Shown here piece after piece: positions 47,001-58,916 of a stretch of 64,000 nt of DNA; within the stretch, counting starts at the first letter, position 1; each line of letters opens with the position of its first letter. The stretch comes from Podarcis raffonei (lineage: Eukaryota > Chordata > Lepidosauria > Squamata > Lacertidae), in contig NC_070603.1 of assembly GCF_027172205.1 (NCBI RefSeq), positions 41,178,501-41,242,500 of the forward strand, in the 5' to 3' direction. The notes under the pieces are model-generated. The model was not told the DNA's origin. It made no database searches and saw only the letters and a program-made list of their open reading frames with translations. Both the position numbers and the translations under genes were made by a program.

Positions 47001-50000
47001 AGTGTGCACACCTAAGAAGTGTAGGTAGACTCTCTCACATTACTGGATTAGTGAAAATATTACGGTGGAAGTACAACACATGAGTTGGGGTTCACATGAG
47101 CGTGGAGAGAGTTGAAAGGACAAATGGGAAAAGCTTGCCTCCCTGCTGCCACTGAGCCCGACAGCCACATATTCTAACTATGTCAGAAGCTTACCTACTA
47201 TAAGTGCATATTCCTATATTCAATTTAATAAATATCATCTCCTTGCCCTGGGATAGTGCATTCTCAGTTTTATTTTTTAATGAGCTTGATTACCTTTTGT
47301 AGCCGCCAGTGCCTCCACCAGGCAAACAGCTTCCTCCTGCACCCTCTCAGACATTGATCTCTTCCCCATTCCAAAGTCTCTCAGTGTCATAACCGTGAAT
47401 CTGCGCAGCTCTCTCCATTCTATGTCACTAGAGTTGACTATCCCTGGGGGGGAAAGAGGTGAAGGTCTTTTTGTCAGTTCTGGACCTAACAGGAACCAGC
47501 AGGAAGTTTCTACATGAAAAGGTAGTTCTGGTGCTTTCCACCTTAAAATTATATCCCCATTTGTAGTTACAATCTGGCAACTAATTGTTGCCCCCAGGAG
47601 CCCAGTCCTTTGTTGTGTAAGGGATTTTTGTTTCTTTGGTTGAATAAATATGTCCAGTGCTACATAACAAAGTAAATAATGGATGGTAAGAGGCATGGCA
47701 TCACCCCCTTGCCTGCCTGTAGCCCACACTGTTGATTGCATAGGGGACAGCTTCCCTGGATCTTTGGGGGGAATTGATTTTCAAAAATGGTTCTTTGGAG
47801 AAGCAAGCCACAGCAAAAAATAATGCCTTGCTTGATAGTGTTTGTCTGTCTTTCTTTTCTTTCTTTCCTAGACATGATGCTAATTATCATGCACATTTTG
47901 GGGGACTGAATTACAAATCAAAGTAGAGCTAAACTATACATAAAGAATAAGAAGAAATAGCCTACCGTGGCCTTTGGTCACTCGATCAATGATGGGGCTG
48001 TTAATACGCCCACCAAACGCTTCAGCATGATCCACCAGAGCATCTTTTACCACATCAAATCCACAAAGCACGACCATAGGTTTGGGTCCCATCCAGATTG
48101 TGAACATAGAGCCATATTTCTCAACCAGCTGAAGGCACAAAGAAAGTGTTATTTAATTAGGCAATGAAACTTCTTTTGGAGTAATTAACTTAAGGAATGG
48201 TTGCTATATCTCTTAGGGCACCTGCAGCTTGCTTTGTGCGGGGTTTTGCAGGCATATGCTGCAACATGTTGCTGATGCAGTAAATTCACATTAGTGGCAG
48301 AATTCAGCTTTATTAGTTGTTCCCCAATACTTCCTGAGTGTTATTACATGATTGCCATCTGGAGGGATACTGTCAGGGTTCAGGGAATCCTATCCCTCCC
48401 CCAGTGGCAGCCAAAAAAGCAGATAACAAGAAGAGTCCTTACCACGTAATTTATTCAGTATTCACACAGAGAGAGAAAGGAATGTAGTGCCTATTAAATA
48501 ATGGCATTGCTCCAAGTAAATTCCAACCCCTTCTATCTTTCTTATCCTACGTCATCCCTGCGCCGGCTGATCTGGGCTTTCTGCCTCTGAGCATTCTGTT
48601 CTACTACTCTCAATGCAAGCCTACTCCTGGGAGAGGGTGGCTCAGGAATGCTTTCCAAAGACACTGAGTCTGTCAGCTGTCTCTCCCCCGGTGTTTCTTC
48701 TTCCTGCTGTTCCTCTCCCAATATTCCCCAGCATTTCCCCTCTGCAGTCTCTGAACTATGCCCTTCTGCAAATCACTGTTCTAAATCTATACTGTCCTCC
48801 TGTTCTCGGGAAGGTTCGGGGGGTGGTCCCCACCATTCCTCCTCAGTCCAGACCCTGACAGGTACATTTATTTATTTCATAAAATTTACATCCATACATT
48901 GTATATACTGTAGTGCAACAAAAGCCACACACACTTGAACATTTGGGCTATAACAAGCTACATGATTTGAATAGGAAGCTATGGGACGTGCACTGACTAG
49001 AACAAAACAGTGTGTCCACCTCAGAACTTTTGGAAGTGCAAACAGTATTGGAAACAGGATTGCGTATAACTACTCCAATGTCATCATGAGTACAAATAAT
49101 CATGAATGTGCAATAAAAAGGACACCTGGATGGCTCCTGGGAGAATGGGCTGCTAGAACGCTGTTGTTCCTGAATGAGGCGAAACCACATTTAGAACTGC
49201 CTCCACAAAAGAAAGAGAATCTTGTGAAATAAATCTCATGTTCAGCCCCACCAACTTCATCAGGTGTTTGATTCACTTTGCAAGACAGGCACGTGAAGAA
49301 AAGAAATTTAGCTGTCCCTTTAACAGGTATGACACTGCAATAGGTGTCCCATCACACATTTCAGTATGATCAACCACTGCTTCATATGTCTAAAGCATAA
49401 CCATATAATTATGTCCAGGCCAATCAATGAACACAGGGCCATGCTTCTTGACATACTGCCTGGTTCTGCTTCAGCTTGTTATTTATCACATTTGGTTAAA
49501 GGTAAAGGTACCCCTGACCATTAGGTCCAGTAGCGGAAGACTCTGGGGTTGCGGTGCTCATCTCTTACTATAGGCTGAGGGAGCCAGCGTTTGTCCACAG
49601 ACAGCTTCTGGGTCATGTGGCCAGCATGACTAAGCCGCTTCTGGCAAACCAGAGCAGCGCACGGAAAAGCCGTTTACCTTCCCACTGGAGCGGTAACTAT
49701 TTATCTACTTGCACTGGTGTGCTTTCAAACTGCTAGGTGGGCAGGAGCTGGGACTGAACAACAGGAGCTCACCCCATCGCAGGGATTCAAACCACCAACC
49801 TTCCGGTCGGCAAGCCCTAGGCTCAGTGTTTTAAACCACAGCGCCACCTGCATCCCTCACATTTGGTTACAACTACCGTAAGTGATCTTCTAACAATTAT
49901 GTGGATTACAGTACAATACTGTTATGGATTACAGTACAATTATTTACTCCCATGTGACCTGCCAACCACAAACAGGGTTTTAAATTGTGTAAGAGTCTGC

Positions 50001-51249
50001 ATGAGTAGTGGAGAGCTTTTCACATGTTATAGGTATCATGCACTGGAAGGGACAGGGCTTTGCAATGTGCCTACACTACCCTTTGACTGGATGTGTTTAC
50101 ACATACAGCCAAATACAGCTAGCTTGAAACTTAATGGTTTCAAAATTCCATGTTGGAAACCACCCTGTGATCCTCAAATGATGAGAAGTATAGAAATTTA
50201 ATAAATAAAAAAAATGAAATGAAGTAAAAACCTAATCTGCTGCTGCTGTGCTTTTTCTAAATGAATATTGTTATTTCATTGCAAGAGGGATTCCAGCACA
50301 TACCAAAATCTTGGGACTATGCAGTTAACATAATCCTAGTGCAACAAATCTACTTTTCTAAAAAAATGGACTTTTGCTTGTTGGAAAGTAATGGGAAAAT
50401 GTATTGGAAAAGCATGGGGTGAATAAATGACTATAAGCAACCTGCAAGCTAACCAGAATGAATGAAGAATGAATGAATGCTCATTATCATAGAACCACCC
50501 TGCAAGCAAATCAGAACAAATGTGTGATTGATATATAGAGATATAGAGATATGGAGATAGAGATATAGATATATCATATTTTTCCATCTATAAGACACTC
50601 CCATGTATAAGACACCCCCTATTTTTTTGGACTCCGATTTAAGGAAATGGGGGAAGATGGATATGTGTATAAGACGCCCCCAAATTTTTGACATTATTTT
50701 TTATGGTAACTTCTGTTTAAGCTTTGTGGAAGCAAATCAGAATGAATGCTGAATAAACCAATTGTCTGGAGGGATCTTAAGTTGATTCAGGGAAGCTCTA
50801 AAGAGCATGCAAAATAGACACATGCCAACAGTAAACAAAACCTAGTAAAATCAAGTAATAAACAATGCAAATAAAAATAAGGAAGCAGAAATCTGGGCCC
50901 CTTCAAAGCATGCCTTTATTATAAGGAAGAATGGAAAAGTATATAAGCAAGCTAGGGAACAATTAACCTTCTGTCCTTCTTCTACACATTGCTTCATTCC
51001 AGACAATGGTTGTTTATGCCATGCCACAGGGACAAAGGAACAGAGAGAAACTGCAACAAGAAACGGCTTTACCTTTGAATAGTTTTTGTTCAGAGGCATG
51101 ACATCTTTCTGCAGCAGGTTCCCCAGGAAGAACCAGGGAGTGGGGCCTGGAGGTAGCTGGCTTTTCTCCTTGTACATTTTTAAGGAATAGAAAATGAAGA
51201 TGAAGAGAACCCAGAGAAGGAACAGAGCTCCTGTTACAGCCACTTCCAT
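41077..51249 (-). CDS. Gene D: CYP2 family cytochrome P450, 9 exons, 495 aa (tandem copy of gene B)
   Basis: Coding exons: 51073-51249, 47966-48128, 47294-47443, 46234-46394, 45194-45370, 44179-44320, 43645-43832, 42724-42865, 41077-41264. All are open, in phase, with GT-AG splice sites. Seen: anchor 1-24, PPGP hinge, WRELR 123-127, I-helix AGTGTTS, ExxR as EILR 357-360, haem loop FSAGKRACVG with Cys 438. It is a close paralogue of gene B: exon 1 differs at 5 of 59 residues and exon 7 at 7 of 62, six of those in one ten-residue block after ExxR. The poly(A) region is conserved with gene B (TTTATT on the plus strand near 40833). Intron 1 holds a solo LTR and a Sauria SINE absent from B. Function is inferred as oxidation of small lipophilic substrates; the substrate is unknown. 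Confidence -1.
42281..42644 (-). mobile_element. Sauria-type SINE
   Basis: tRNA-like head at the right, tail with Bov-B-like 'ggacc...agttaaatcca' at the left. Same insertion as 7228-7927, so older than the duplication. Intron 8 of gene D. Confidence -1.
43994..44033 (-). other. Vestigial mini-copy of exon 7 start inside intron 6 of gene D
   Basis: Counterpart of the fragment in gene B: an acceptor-like ACAG, codons for KVQQEINKV, and a GTAAGG donor, between exon 6 (44179) and exon 7 (43832). It is therefore older than the cassette duplication. Function unknown; it is probably a dead partial exon duplication. Confidence -1.
44574..44803 (-). mobile_element. TA-flanked MITE, family 1
   Basis: TA|CAGTGGTACCTC...AAGGTACCACTG|TA in the opposite orientation, in intron 5 of gene D. 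Part of a roughly 680-base stretch missing from gene B. Confidence -1.
45676..45800 (+). repeat. Decayed L2-like LINE piece, truncated in gene D
   Basis: Matches the start of 10163-10580. The rest of that repeat is missing here, so an internal deletion followed the duplication. Intron 4 of gene D. Confidence -1.
48371..48860. mobile_element. Solo LTR in intron 1 of gene D
   Basis: 490 bases, TGTCAGGGTTC...GACCCTGACA, with flanks GATAC (48366-48370) and GGTAC (48861-48865). The site in gene B (about 16255, GATAC then ATTTATTT) is empty. Fossil; younger than the duplication. Confidence -1.
49499..49856 (-). mobile_element. Sauria-type SINE in intron 1 of gene D
   Basis: Minus orientation, flanked by the 13-base duplication TCACATTTGGTTA (49486-49498, 49857-49869). 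Gene B has the empty site near 16820. Confidence -1.
50573..50706. mobile_element. Short AT-rich MITE with TATAAGAC repeats
   Basis: Contains CTATAAGACACTCCC, TGTATAAGACACCCCC and TGTATAAGACGCCCCC, a pattern of a widespread vertebrate MITE. Intron 1 of gene D, absent from gene B. Confidence -1.
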
Positions 51250-52842
51250 CTTCCTTGAAGGCTCTTCTTTTGGTCAAATATATCCAGGAAACTACTAAAG
51301 AAAGACAAGGTGAAAACACAGCTGCTTATTAGAGCCCCAGCCAAACCCCAACTCCAACCTTCTCCAAATAATCTTAGTTATTTTATTTCCAGTATGTGTT
51401 CCATTAGGAAAGGTGGGTTAATAATCCACATAAGCTCTAGACCTGGGCTGAAAATAGGTTAATTTCTATGTCTTCAACATCAAGGTTGGGTACAGACTTA
51501 CATGTTACTGACAACAATGTACATTTTCTTTAACACAACCACGAAATAATATTTTAAAACCATAATATCCATGTTCAAACACCACCACCCTCCCATCACT
51601 GACAACCTCACCTTTTTATCCATCAATGGGCACCCTAATGCTGGTAAGAATGATAGGCCAGACCCCTCTGTGAGTAGATTCCTAGTCAGATCTGAACTGG
51701 CATCTCCCGATTTCAACCAGCATCTAGAAGTAATTGCTCTACTTCGCAGCAAATAAATCCTGAATATGCCACCAAGTTTTGACTGAAATCAAGTGAGCCA
51801 CGCACCCACCCTGAAAGGAAATATAATGACTTTCCATCTATGTTGTAACACACTGTCCGGAAACTGTGTTACAACATAGTGAAGCAATAACCCTTGTGAA
51901 AAGAAGCATTAATTTATACTGCATGGTACAAATAACCAATGTGCAATCAATATCTGATATTGAAAACACTGTTGATATTTGGTGCATTGATACTTCATTT
52001 TCAGTCACGTTCCCCTGCCCTCACCACCAGTAAACAAGTTTCTTACCTGATGCATTTTCCAGCTTGGGCATAAGATATGGATGAAGGAAACAGAATATTT
52101 TTGTAGTAAGTTAATATATTTGAGAAATACTTATTGTCATGCCTGCCTCTAGAACATTTTCATATCAATTAGAAATTAGGGCTAAGGTTTCTTTGTGGAA
52201 AAACTCCTGAGTAATCTTATTGAGCCTTAAAATATTTATGCTATCTCAACAAAACATGTAAATAAACTTAGCAAAACAGGGTGGTCCAAGGGTCACATGT
52301 AGCCCTCAAGGTCCTTTTTGGTGGCCCTTGGCAACATCTGATGGCCCCCCAGCACTCAAATTCCTTCCCAAAGCCAGGTAAGCAAGGCGCTGGGCTTTAG
52401 GAAGGAGGCATGAAGGCCGGCTCTGACAGGGTCCCAGAGTCCTCCTGTCTCCATCACAAAGCCTAGTTAGTGCTTTTCCAACTTTGAAAAGGAAGTGGGA
52501 AGGCTCTAGAATGCTGCCAGAGCCTCACGCCTAGTGCCATGCTTAGGCAGCATGAGGGCTGGTGGGGGGTTGTCAAATTTTGGGCTCACTCACCCCTTCT
52601 GTGCATCAAGGCAGTGAGTGGCCCACAGGTTCTATGTCAAAACACTCTTGCCACCCATTTGGAATAAAAAGTTGGACCACTCTGGCATAGAACAACATCA
52701 TCCATGAAAAACAGACTGATGGATATGAATTAAAACTAGAAGCATAAAAGCAACAGACACAGAAACAATAAGCCCATTGACCACTCACATACATGGTCCA
52801 TTTCCATAACCAAGTGTGAAAGACTATGTAAGTGTCAGATTA

Positions 52843-53960
52843 TTATTATTTTTTAAATAAGTTTTATTAACCGGCCAATCAAATCAAATCACATCACATA
52901 AATTCCGAATTACAAAGCCAAATTTTAAATTTTGTTGAGGGAACCCATATTTCAAGATCCGAAGGGGGATTCTGATCATCTTCTTGCCACTGCATTAATG
53001 TCCAAATCAGTACAAACAAAGTTCATAATTCTATCCAGTCTTATCTTGCGGTTTCCACATTCACATCTTGTTCATATATTTTCTCTTTTTTCTTTGTGAT
53101 CTCTTCTGATAGTCTCCTTAAGCCGATAAACACCAATAATAATCCTGTGTGAATTTTTCCGTTCTTCCAATCCTCAGATCGAGATGGTTTCCATATATCA
53201 TCGCCTTCATAGATAACAGCGCTCTTTCCATCATTAATTACAGAACTATTGTTCTTAAGTCCCACTGAGGAGTTTCACCCACAGTATAAAAACAGCTCTA
53301 TTTCTCTATTTCTCCTCTCAGACTTAAGTCCTCCGACAGAACTTCCCAATATGGCGACAGAATTTTTAACTGCGTCATTCCAAAGCCCTTATACATTCCA
53401 CGCTCTTCTTAAAACATGCTTTGGTTCGAAAGTTTATCTCCACACAGCCTTAAATCCACAGCTTAAGTCCTTAAAACGACATTTCTGACTTGTGAGGGGG
53501 GGATTCTTGTTTAATCACATAAGGGAAAGAAAGGAAAGGTTTTTTTCCCCTCCCCCATCAGTCCCTTTGCCATACTGAGTCTTGGCGTATCTTCTCATGA
53601 TTTATACTTGTTCCTCTGACTCGTCTTGTTTTATCAGAGATCTCTTCTGTTAGCAGTCTTTACTCCCCCTTCTTCCTTGAGATATGTGCATTCACTTCAT
53701 CCAAATTGTTTCTTTTGAAGTTCTTGCAGCTAGTGGAGCAGATCAGAGACGGCGTCCAGGAGCGCCGAAATCCCACAGGAGGGCATTGTGCCTAGTGCCC
53801 CCATCCCCACAAATTCGGGGGTGGCAAGGGCAGTCCCCCACCACAATCCTGGGGGGGTAGGGAGGCTATTTACTCCCATCACAGCCTCCAATTTACCTCG
53901 TGTGGGTCGGAGAGATGTTATTGTCAGCCATCTTCTGATGCGCCCCTAGTGGTCCCTCCC
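52843..53960 (-). mobile_element. HAL1-like non-autonomous L1 derivative, copy 2
   Basis: Minus orientation, flanked by the 15-base duplication GTAAGTGTCAGATTA (52828-52842 and 53961-53975). Its 5' end (GGCGCATCAGAAGATGGCTG) and 3' end (GGTTAATAAAACTTATTT) match copy 1. A shared C-terminal frame reads WVPSTKFKIWLCN here against [14 protein letters not shown] in copy 1. About 1.12 kb, with no RT domain. Upstream of gene D, absent upstream of gene B. Confidence -1.
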
Positions 53961-54954
53961 GTAAGTGTCAGATTAAGCTATACATGTGAAGATATTCATT
54001 TATATTGGGTGAAGAACCCATGGTCCTCCAGATGCAGCTGGACTTCAACTCCCATCATCCTATATCATTGTCCCTGCTGGCTGGGGGTTAAGGGTGGAAT
54101 CCAATAACACTTGGAGGGTCACCAGTTCCATGCCCCTGGTTCATGCAATGGCATGTGTAATGCTTTGGGGGGGGGGGTTGTGTGTGAGAGAGAGTTAGTG
54201 GACAGGGGAAGAACATTTCTCTTGCTGTGAAATTTAAATGAAGTTGAAATTTAATCCAAGCCAGAGGAAGCAGGGGAAAGTTAAACTTTCCTCTCCTTCA
54301 AGGGTTCTTCCCCTCAAAAGTATTTACTGGCATCTATAGCATTAAGTAACAGGTAGAAATGTGCTCTGTCAGTTCATCCATGCCTGCGGTGAGAAAACCT
54401 TTCAGGTAATTCAAACTTCCTTAGGCACATCTTTTCCTGCAATGTTTTGGAGGTAGGGGAGAGAAGAAGCATATTCTTGAGCAAGAAACCCAAAAGATGC
54501 TTCCTGCCTTATGTAACAAAGTGGCAGAGAGGGGAAGTGGGAAAGAACAACCCCTGACCCCAAGCAAGTAAACCTGCTCACCTGGGCATCTTCTATATAA
54601 TTATCTCTTACATTCTTGGTAGCTAAGCACAAGTCCCTGTGGCAACCCAATTGTGCAATAATAATGAGTCAAGAGAATAGACATATTCCTTTTGAGGGTG
54701 GGCAATAGCATTAAAAGTAAATTTTAAATCAAAAGCAGGAAGTAGAGACAGAACGTATCTTATTCTCATAAAATGAATTGGAACAGTTGTGTGGCATGAC
54801 AACATAACCCAGAGACAAAAGCACAATTCTAAAAAGTTTAGGGATGACAAGAAAATACTTCAAGATAGGCAGTCCTTACAGACCCTCCAAGTTTCCCTAT
54901 TTTCCAGGAACAATCCTTAGGACGTCCCTATTTTCATCAGAGAAATGTTGGAGA

Positions 54955-55131
54955 GTATGGAGTTATGCGACCCCCGAGTGAAGGAGATGTAATTTTACAA
55001 TCTTCGGAAGACATCTGAAAGTAGCCCTGTATAGATTTATTATGTTTTTTTATATGTTGGAAGTCAGTCAGCAACCCAGTCAGATAGATGGGGTATAAAT
55101 ATGATGGTGGTGGTGGTGGTGGTGGTGATGA
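54955..55131 (+). repeat. L2-like LINE 3' end with (GGT)n tail
   Basis: Contains 'cagatagatggggtataaat', the family end motif, then (GGT/GAT)n. Matches 20590-20710 at its left part; near the right edge of the duplicated segment. Confidence -1.
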
Positions 55132-56491
55132 TGGTCCCAACAGTATTTATCGTTTTCCAAGGTGCATCAAAATCTTTACCATTTTATATGTCTGTCTTTT
55201 AATAGAATGCACAAGATACGAAATATAAAACTTATGCATTTTAAGACTTTAAAGCGTGTGCAGAGTCAAATACAGAGCAACTGGAACACATCTCTTTACC
55301 AACGTATTCCTGTCTCAGGGATACTTTTAACAATCAACATTGACAGTGGTCTAGCAATCATCACAATGACCTTCAGCAGTCAATGATACACCCAGAAGAG
55401 GAATTTATGTTGAGACATGGTGGTATGGTTTCAAATGTAGCATTCATATTTAGGTCCAACTTGGATATATTCCTTAAACATCTTCAAATGTGCCACTAAA
55501 GCTTTGGCTCTACCTACCTTCTCAGATCTGAAAAGGAAGCAGTCAATATAGTCATGGGGGTTTGGGGCATCCATTGTCTATGTGGGAAACTCCACTGTCT
55601 CATGGATGAAGGCACACAGTTTTTCACAATCAGCTATATTTTTTTGTCTTACAGGCAGGTAGTCCATTATTCTGGGAATGAGGTACATCTGAAATTGAGA
55701 TGATATGCACAGTCTTAGATATTTTGAATATTTTTAGTGCACCCCAAAAAAGTTCTGGCTGAATACCCCAAACAGTCATAGAGCAGCTTTTAAAATGACT
55801 TACAGTATATAGAAAATTGAGCAGGAACTTTGGAGCATCTGCTTCATGACATCTCACTTCTTAAGGGATGCTTATTATAAAGCCCTTTATAACTTGTTGT
55901 AACTGTTGATCTAGGCTTGGTTCCTCAGGTTAGCAACTCATCCCACTGAGATGTATGACGGTGCCGCAGTCTGTTCCAATATTCATTTGCACTCTCACCC
56001 AGCATTTTCCATTCCACTATTATTGGTGTCTTTTGCACAAGTCTTCTTTTCCTTTTCATTGTCTGGTGATGAAAAATACATGTAATTTTAATGTATATTG
56101 CTGCACCTGATAAACAAGCATATCTTAGCCATCAACGGATATTTACAAATCAATTTCCTTCCCTGGGTGCAGCCATTCAAAGATAATTACTTTTCAAGTG
56201 ATTCCTCCAACATCCCTAGATGCTACCCACCCTATCTTATTTGTCTCCTTCTTCCAGAAGCTGGAATACCAGATGTGCTTGACCAGGGGTGCCAACTTGA
56301 ATGAAATATTGCAGGGGCCCAGGAAAGCCCCGCCCCACATCACATGACACAGTGTGTGCACACGATTTGCATGGCAATGCCCATCAACTTGGCAGGTGTC
56401 TGACCCCTGCAAATATTTTATTGTGGGGGCCAAAGCCCCCACAGCCCCTAGGAGTTGGTTTCTCCTATGTGTTGAATGCTTTATTTAAATA

Positions 56492-56733
56492 CAGTGGTAC
56501 CTTGGGTTACATACGCTTCAGGTTACATACGCTTCAGGTTACAGACTCCGCTAACCCAGAAATAGTACCTCGGGTTAAGAACTTTGCTTCAGGATGAGAA
56601 CAGAAATCGTGCTGCAGCAGCACGGCAGCAGCAGGAGGCCCCATTAGCTAAAGTGGTGCTTCAGGTTAAGAACAGTTTCAGGTTAAGAACGGACCTCCGG
56701 AACGAATTAAGTACTTAACCCGAGGTACCACTG
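56492..56733 (+). mobile_element. TA-flanked MITE, family 1
   Basis: TA|CAGTGGTACCTTGGG...CCGAGGTACCACTG|TA; complete copy between the relic exons upstream of gene D. Confidence -1.
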
Positions 56734-57799
56734 TATTAAGGTTCATTATTGTTTCACAAGATATGTATCTCTTTAAAGGCCAGAGTAAATATCATGACCT
56801 AGTTTTACAGCTGTGAAGCAGTATAGCAGGTGCTGTTAATTTGTGTTAATCAAGCTGTGTCAGCAATTGGGTATAGTATATAAAGAGCAGCGTGTACCTC
56901 TCTCAGTACCCTGGTGAATGGGTCATACTTATAGAATTAATGTAAGAGGAGTTTTTATTTTTGTAATTAAAGCCAAGCAAAAGATATTTTTGTGTTTCTT
57001 CATGGTTTCCTGAACGTGTGGTCTCTCCAGCATTCTTTCTGCAGTGCAATTAATCTGCTAAATATGCAACACTACATTGACTGCTTGACTACAAATCCTG
57101 CTTGTGGCCTATTTTCATCTTCATCTGTTTGATACAGAACCTGGACCCTTTGCAAGACATGAATGGCAATGGAGAGAGTTTATAGGCTGGCAACTGTATG
57201 CTGGAAATCATCCTACCAATAATTCCAGCAGTAAACACTGAATTTAGAATTGTATCTTAAAAGGAAATGGGAAACTGCTTGTTCTCAGCAGGAAATGACA
57301 CTCTAGATCTTGGGTCTGAGTCCAAATGGCCCCTGTTTTTCTGGCCCCATTTATTGTCTTTGGAAATTGGAGGTGATTTCCTTGAGGTTTATGAAGGACA
57401 ATGAAATTCAGGAAAGCAGATAGCAATTCATAGCAGCAATCATTCTCTCTACTCCCCCTCCCTTTCCAACACACCTTCATTTTTACAAGCACTGCTCTTT
57501 CTTCAATAGCTGAGGTACTATTTTCTTCAGCCAGAGAAACTTGTATGCAATATTGTTCTGGGGTGGAGAATGCTGGTTGACATCCACCCCATATTGGTGG
57601 CTGCATTTTTATTTATTTTTAAAGTGGTTGTTATTTTCCCTTCACAGTACCCAACAATCACACCGCACCCAGGGGAAATGATGGTCAGGCCAGGCCACTA
57701 AAAAAAAATGGGCATTCCTACTGCTGCCACCATTAGCCGTGGCAAATAAAAGGGGTAGGAGCAGCAAAATAAGATCTGGTGCTCATGGTTAACAACCCA

Positions 57800-58640
57800 A
57801 CAATGTCTTTGTATCATTCATAATTGGATGCCTGAATACATCTTTTAATGGTTTTGGAGTCTTGGAGTCTCATAGCTACTGAAGCCATAAAGAGAAATCA
57901 CTGCTTTGGGGCGTGCTTATAACTTCGTGGAGCCAACTGCTGACCTCATCACAATGTCAGCAATGTCTAGGCAACACGATGACCATGTACATACGCAATA
58001 GACAATCTTTATAGAATTCCTTCAAACCATAACAAGTACAAAATGAAATCTTTAGTCTAAAGTCTCTGAAAACCTTTAAATGAAGCGAGGTACCAGACTT
58101 TATGCGATGATAGACATTCTGTGAAGCTTTGTGTATTCAGCAAATATGATGTCCAACACTGAACACTGATTCCAGATACTGACTACTGTTCTGTAGAATT
58201 CTTCATCAGCATGGTGGGAGGATATAGAATTGCTTCATAAACTGAAAATAAAATTTTACAAACGATGACCTGCATGCACATACCACTTTACAAAAAATAT
58301 AATATAAACAGTAATGAAAAATAGTACATACCCCATCTTATATCGAATGAATGTATGCAAATGAAAATATCAAATGCTGTGGAATAGTGCTCATGTAATA
58401 ATGTAGTCACTGCTACTAACAATATTTTTTGAAAAACATATAAAGCCAACTCCAGGTGGTGCTAAGAACAAGGAGGTTTAAAGGTACAGTGCAAAGTAAC
58501 AGACAAAATACAAATAATCAAATGAAACAATTAAGGTCTAACTTGTTATGGTTTGAAGGTACTTGTTATGGCTCTCTTTGCAACACAGGGGTTTGTTTGA
58601 CCTCATCGCAATGCCAAGTCTGTTGAAATTTTACAATCCA
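57800..58640. other. Unclassified segment replacing relic exon 4
   Basis: Where the intron 4 resemblance to genes B/D stops. Contains a perfect 19-base inverted repeat (CCTTCAAACCATAACAAGT near 58019 and its inverse near 58541) and similar 'gacctcatcacaatg' / 'gacctcatcgcaatg' at 57952 and 58600. Likely an insertion of an element I do not recognise. Confidence -1.
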
Positions 58641-58652
58641 TTCTGAAAATGG

Positions 58653-58916
58653 ATGCTTTCTACAACAAATGTACTTGTGATTCGAGGACCCTCCCCCCAC
58701 GCCTGGGGATAAGAAAGACACACGGACACAGTATTTAAGGTTAATGGGCTAGAAAAGGCCACAACTTTATTGATTACAGCATGTGAGAGGTATTGGCTTA
58801 GGCATTGGGGAAACCTCAAAGTTCGACTCCGCCCCTCAGGGAGAGGCGAGTCTAAAAGGGGTTAACCACCAGTAGGGGGAGCCTGTTGATGCATTCTACA
58901 ACAAATGTACTTTTGA
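58653..58916. repeat. 28-base direct repeats flanking a 208-base insertion
   Basis: 58653-58680 and 58889-58916 match at 26 of 28 bases (both hold TTCTACAACAAATGTACTT). The insert is GC-richer than its surroundings. Could be a mobile element with a long target duplication, or a duplication. Confidence -1.

Larger units (their letters stand above)
51250..55517. other. Upstream region of gene D
   Basis: Counterpart of 18095-20700. Contains HAL1-like copy 2 (52843-53960), a short half-palindromic repeat near 54007-54150 ('cttcaactcccatcatcc'), the L2-like tail at 54955-55131 and unassigned DNA up to the relic exon 5. Confidence -1.

Noticed and set aside
55103-55131. (GGT)n run as a functional repeat or CRISPR-like array
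   Set aside because: It is a simple triplet microsatellite at an L2-like tail; no spaced repeats of CRISPR type occur anywhere in the window.
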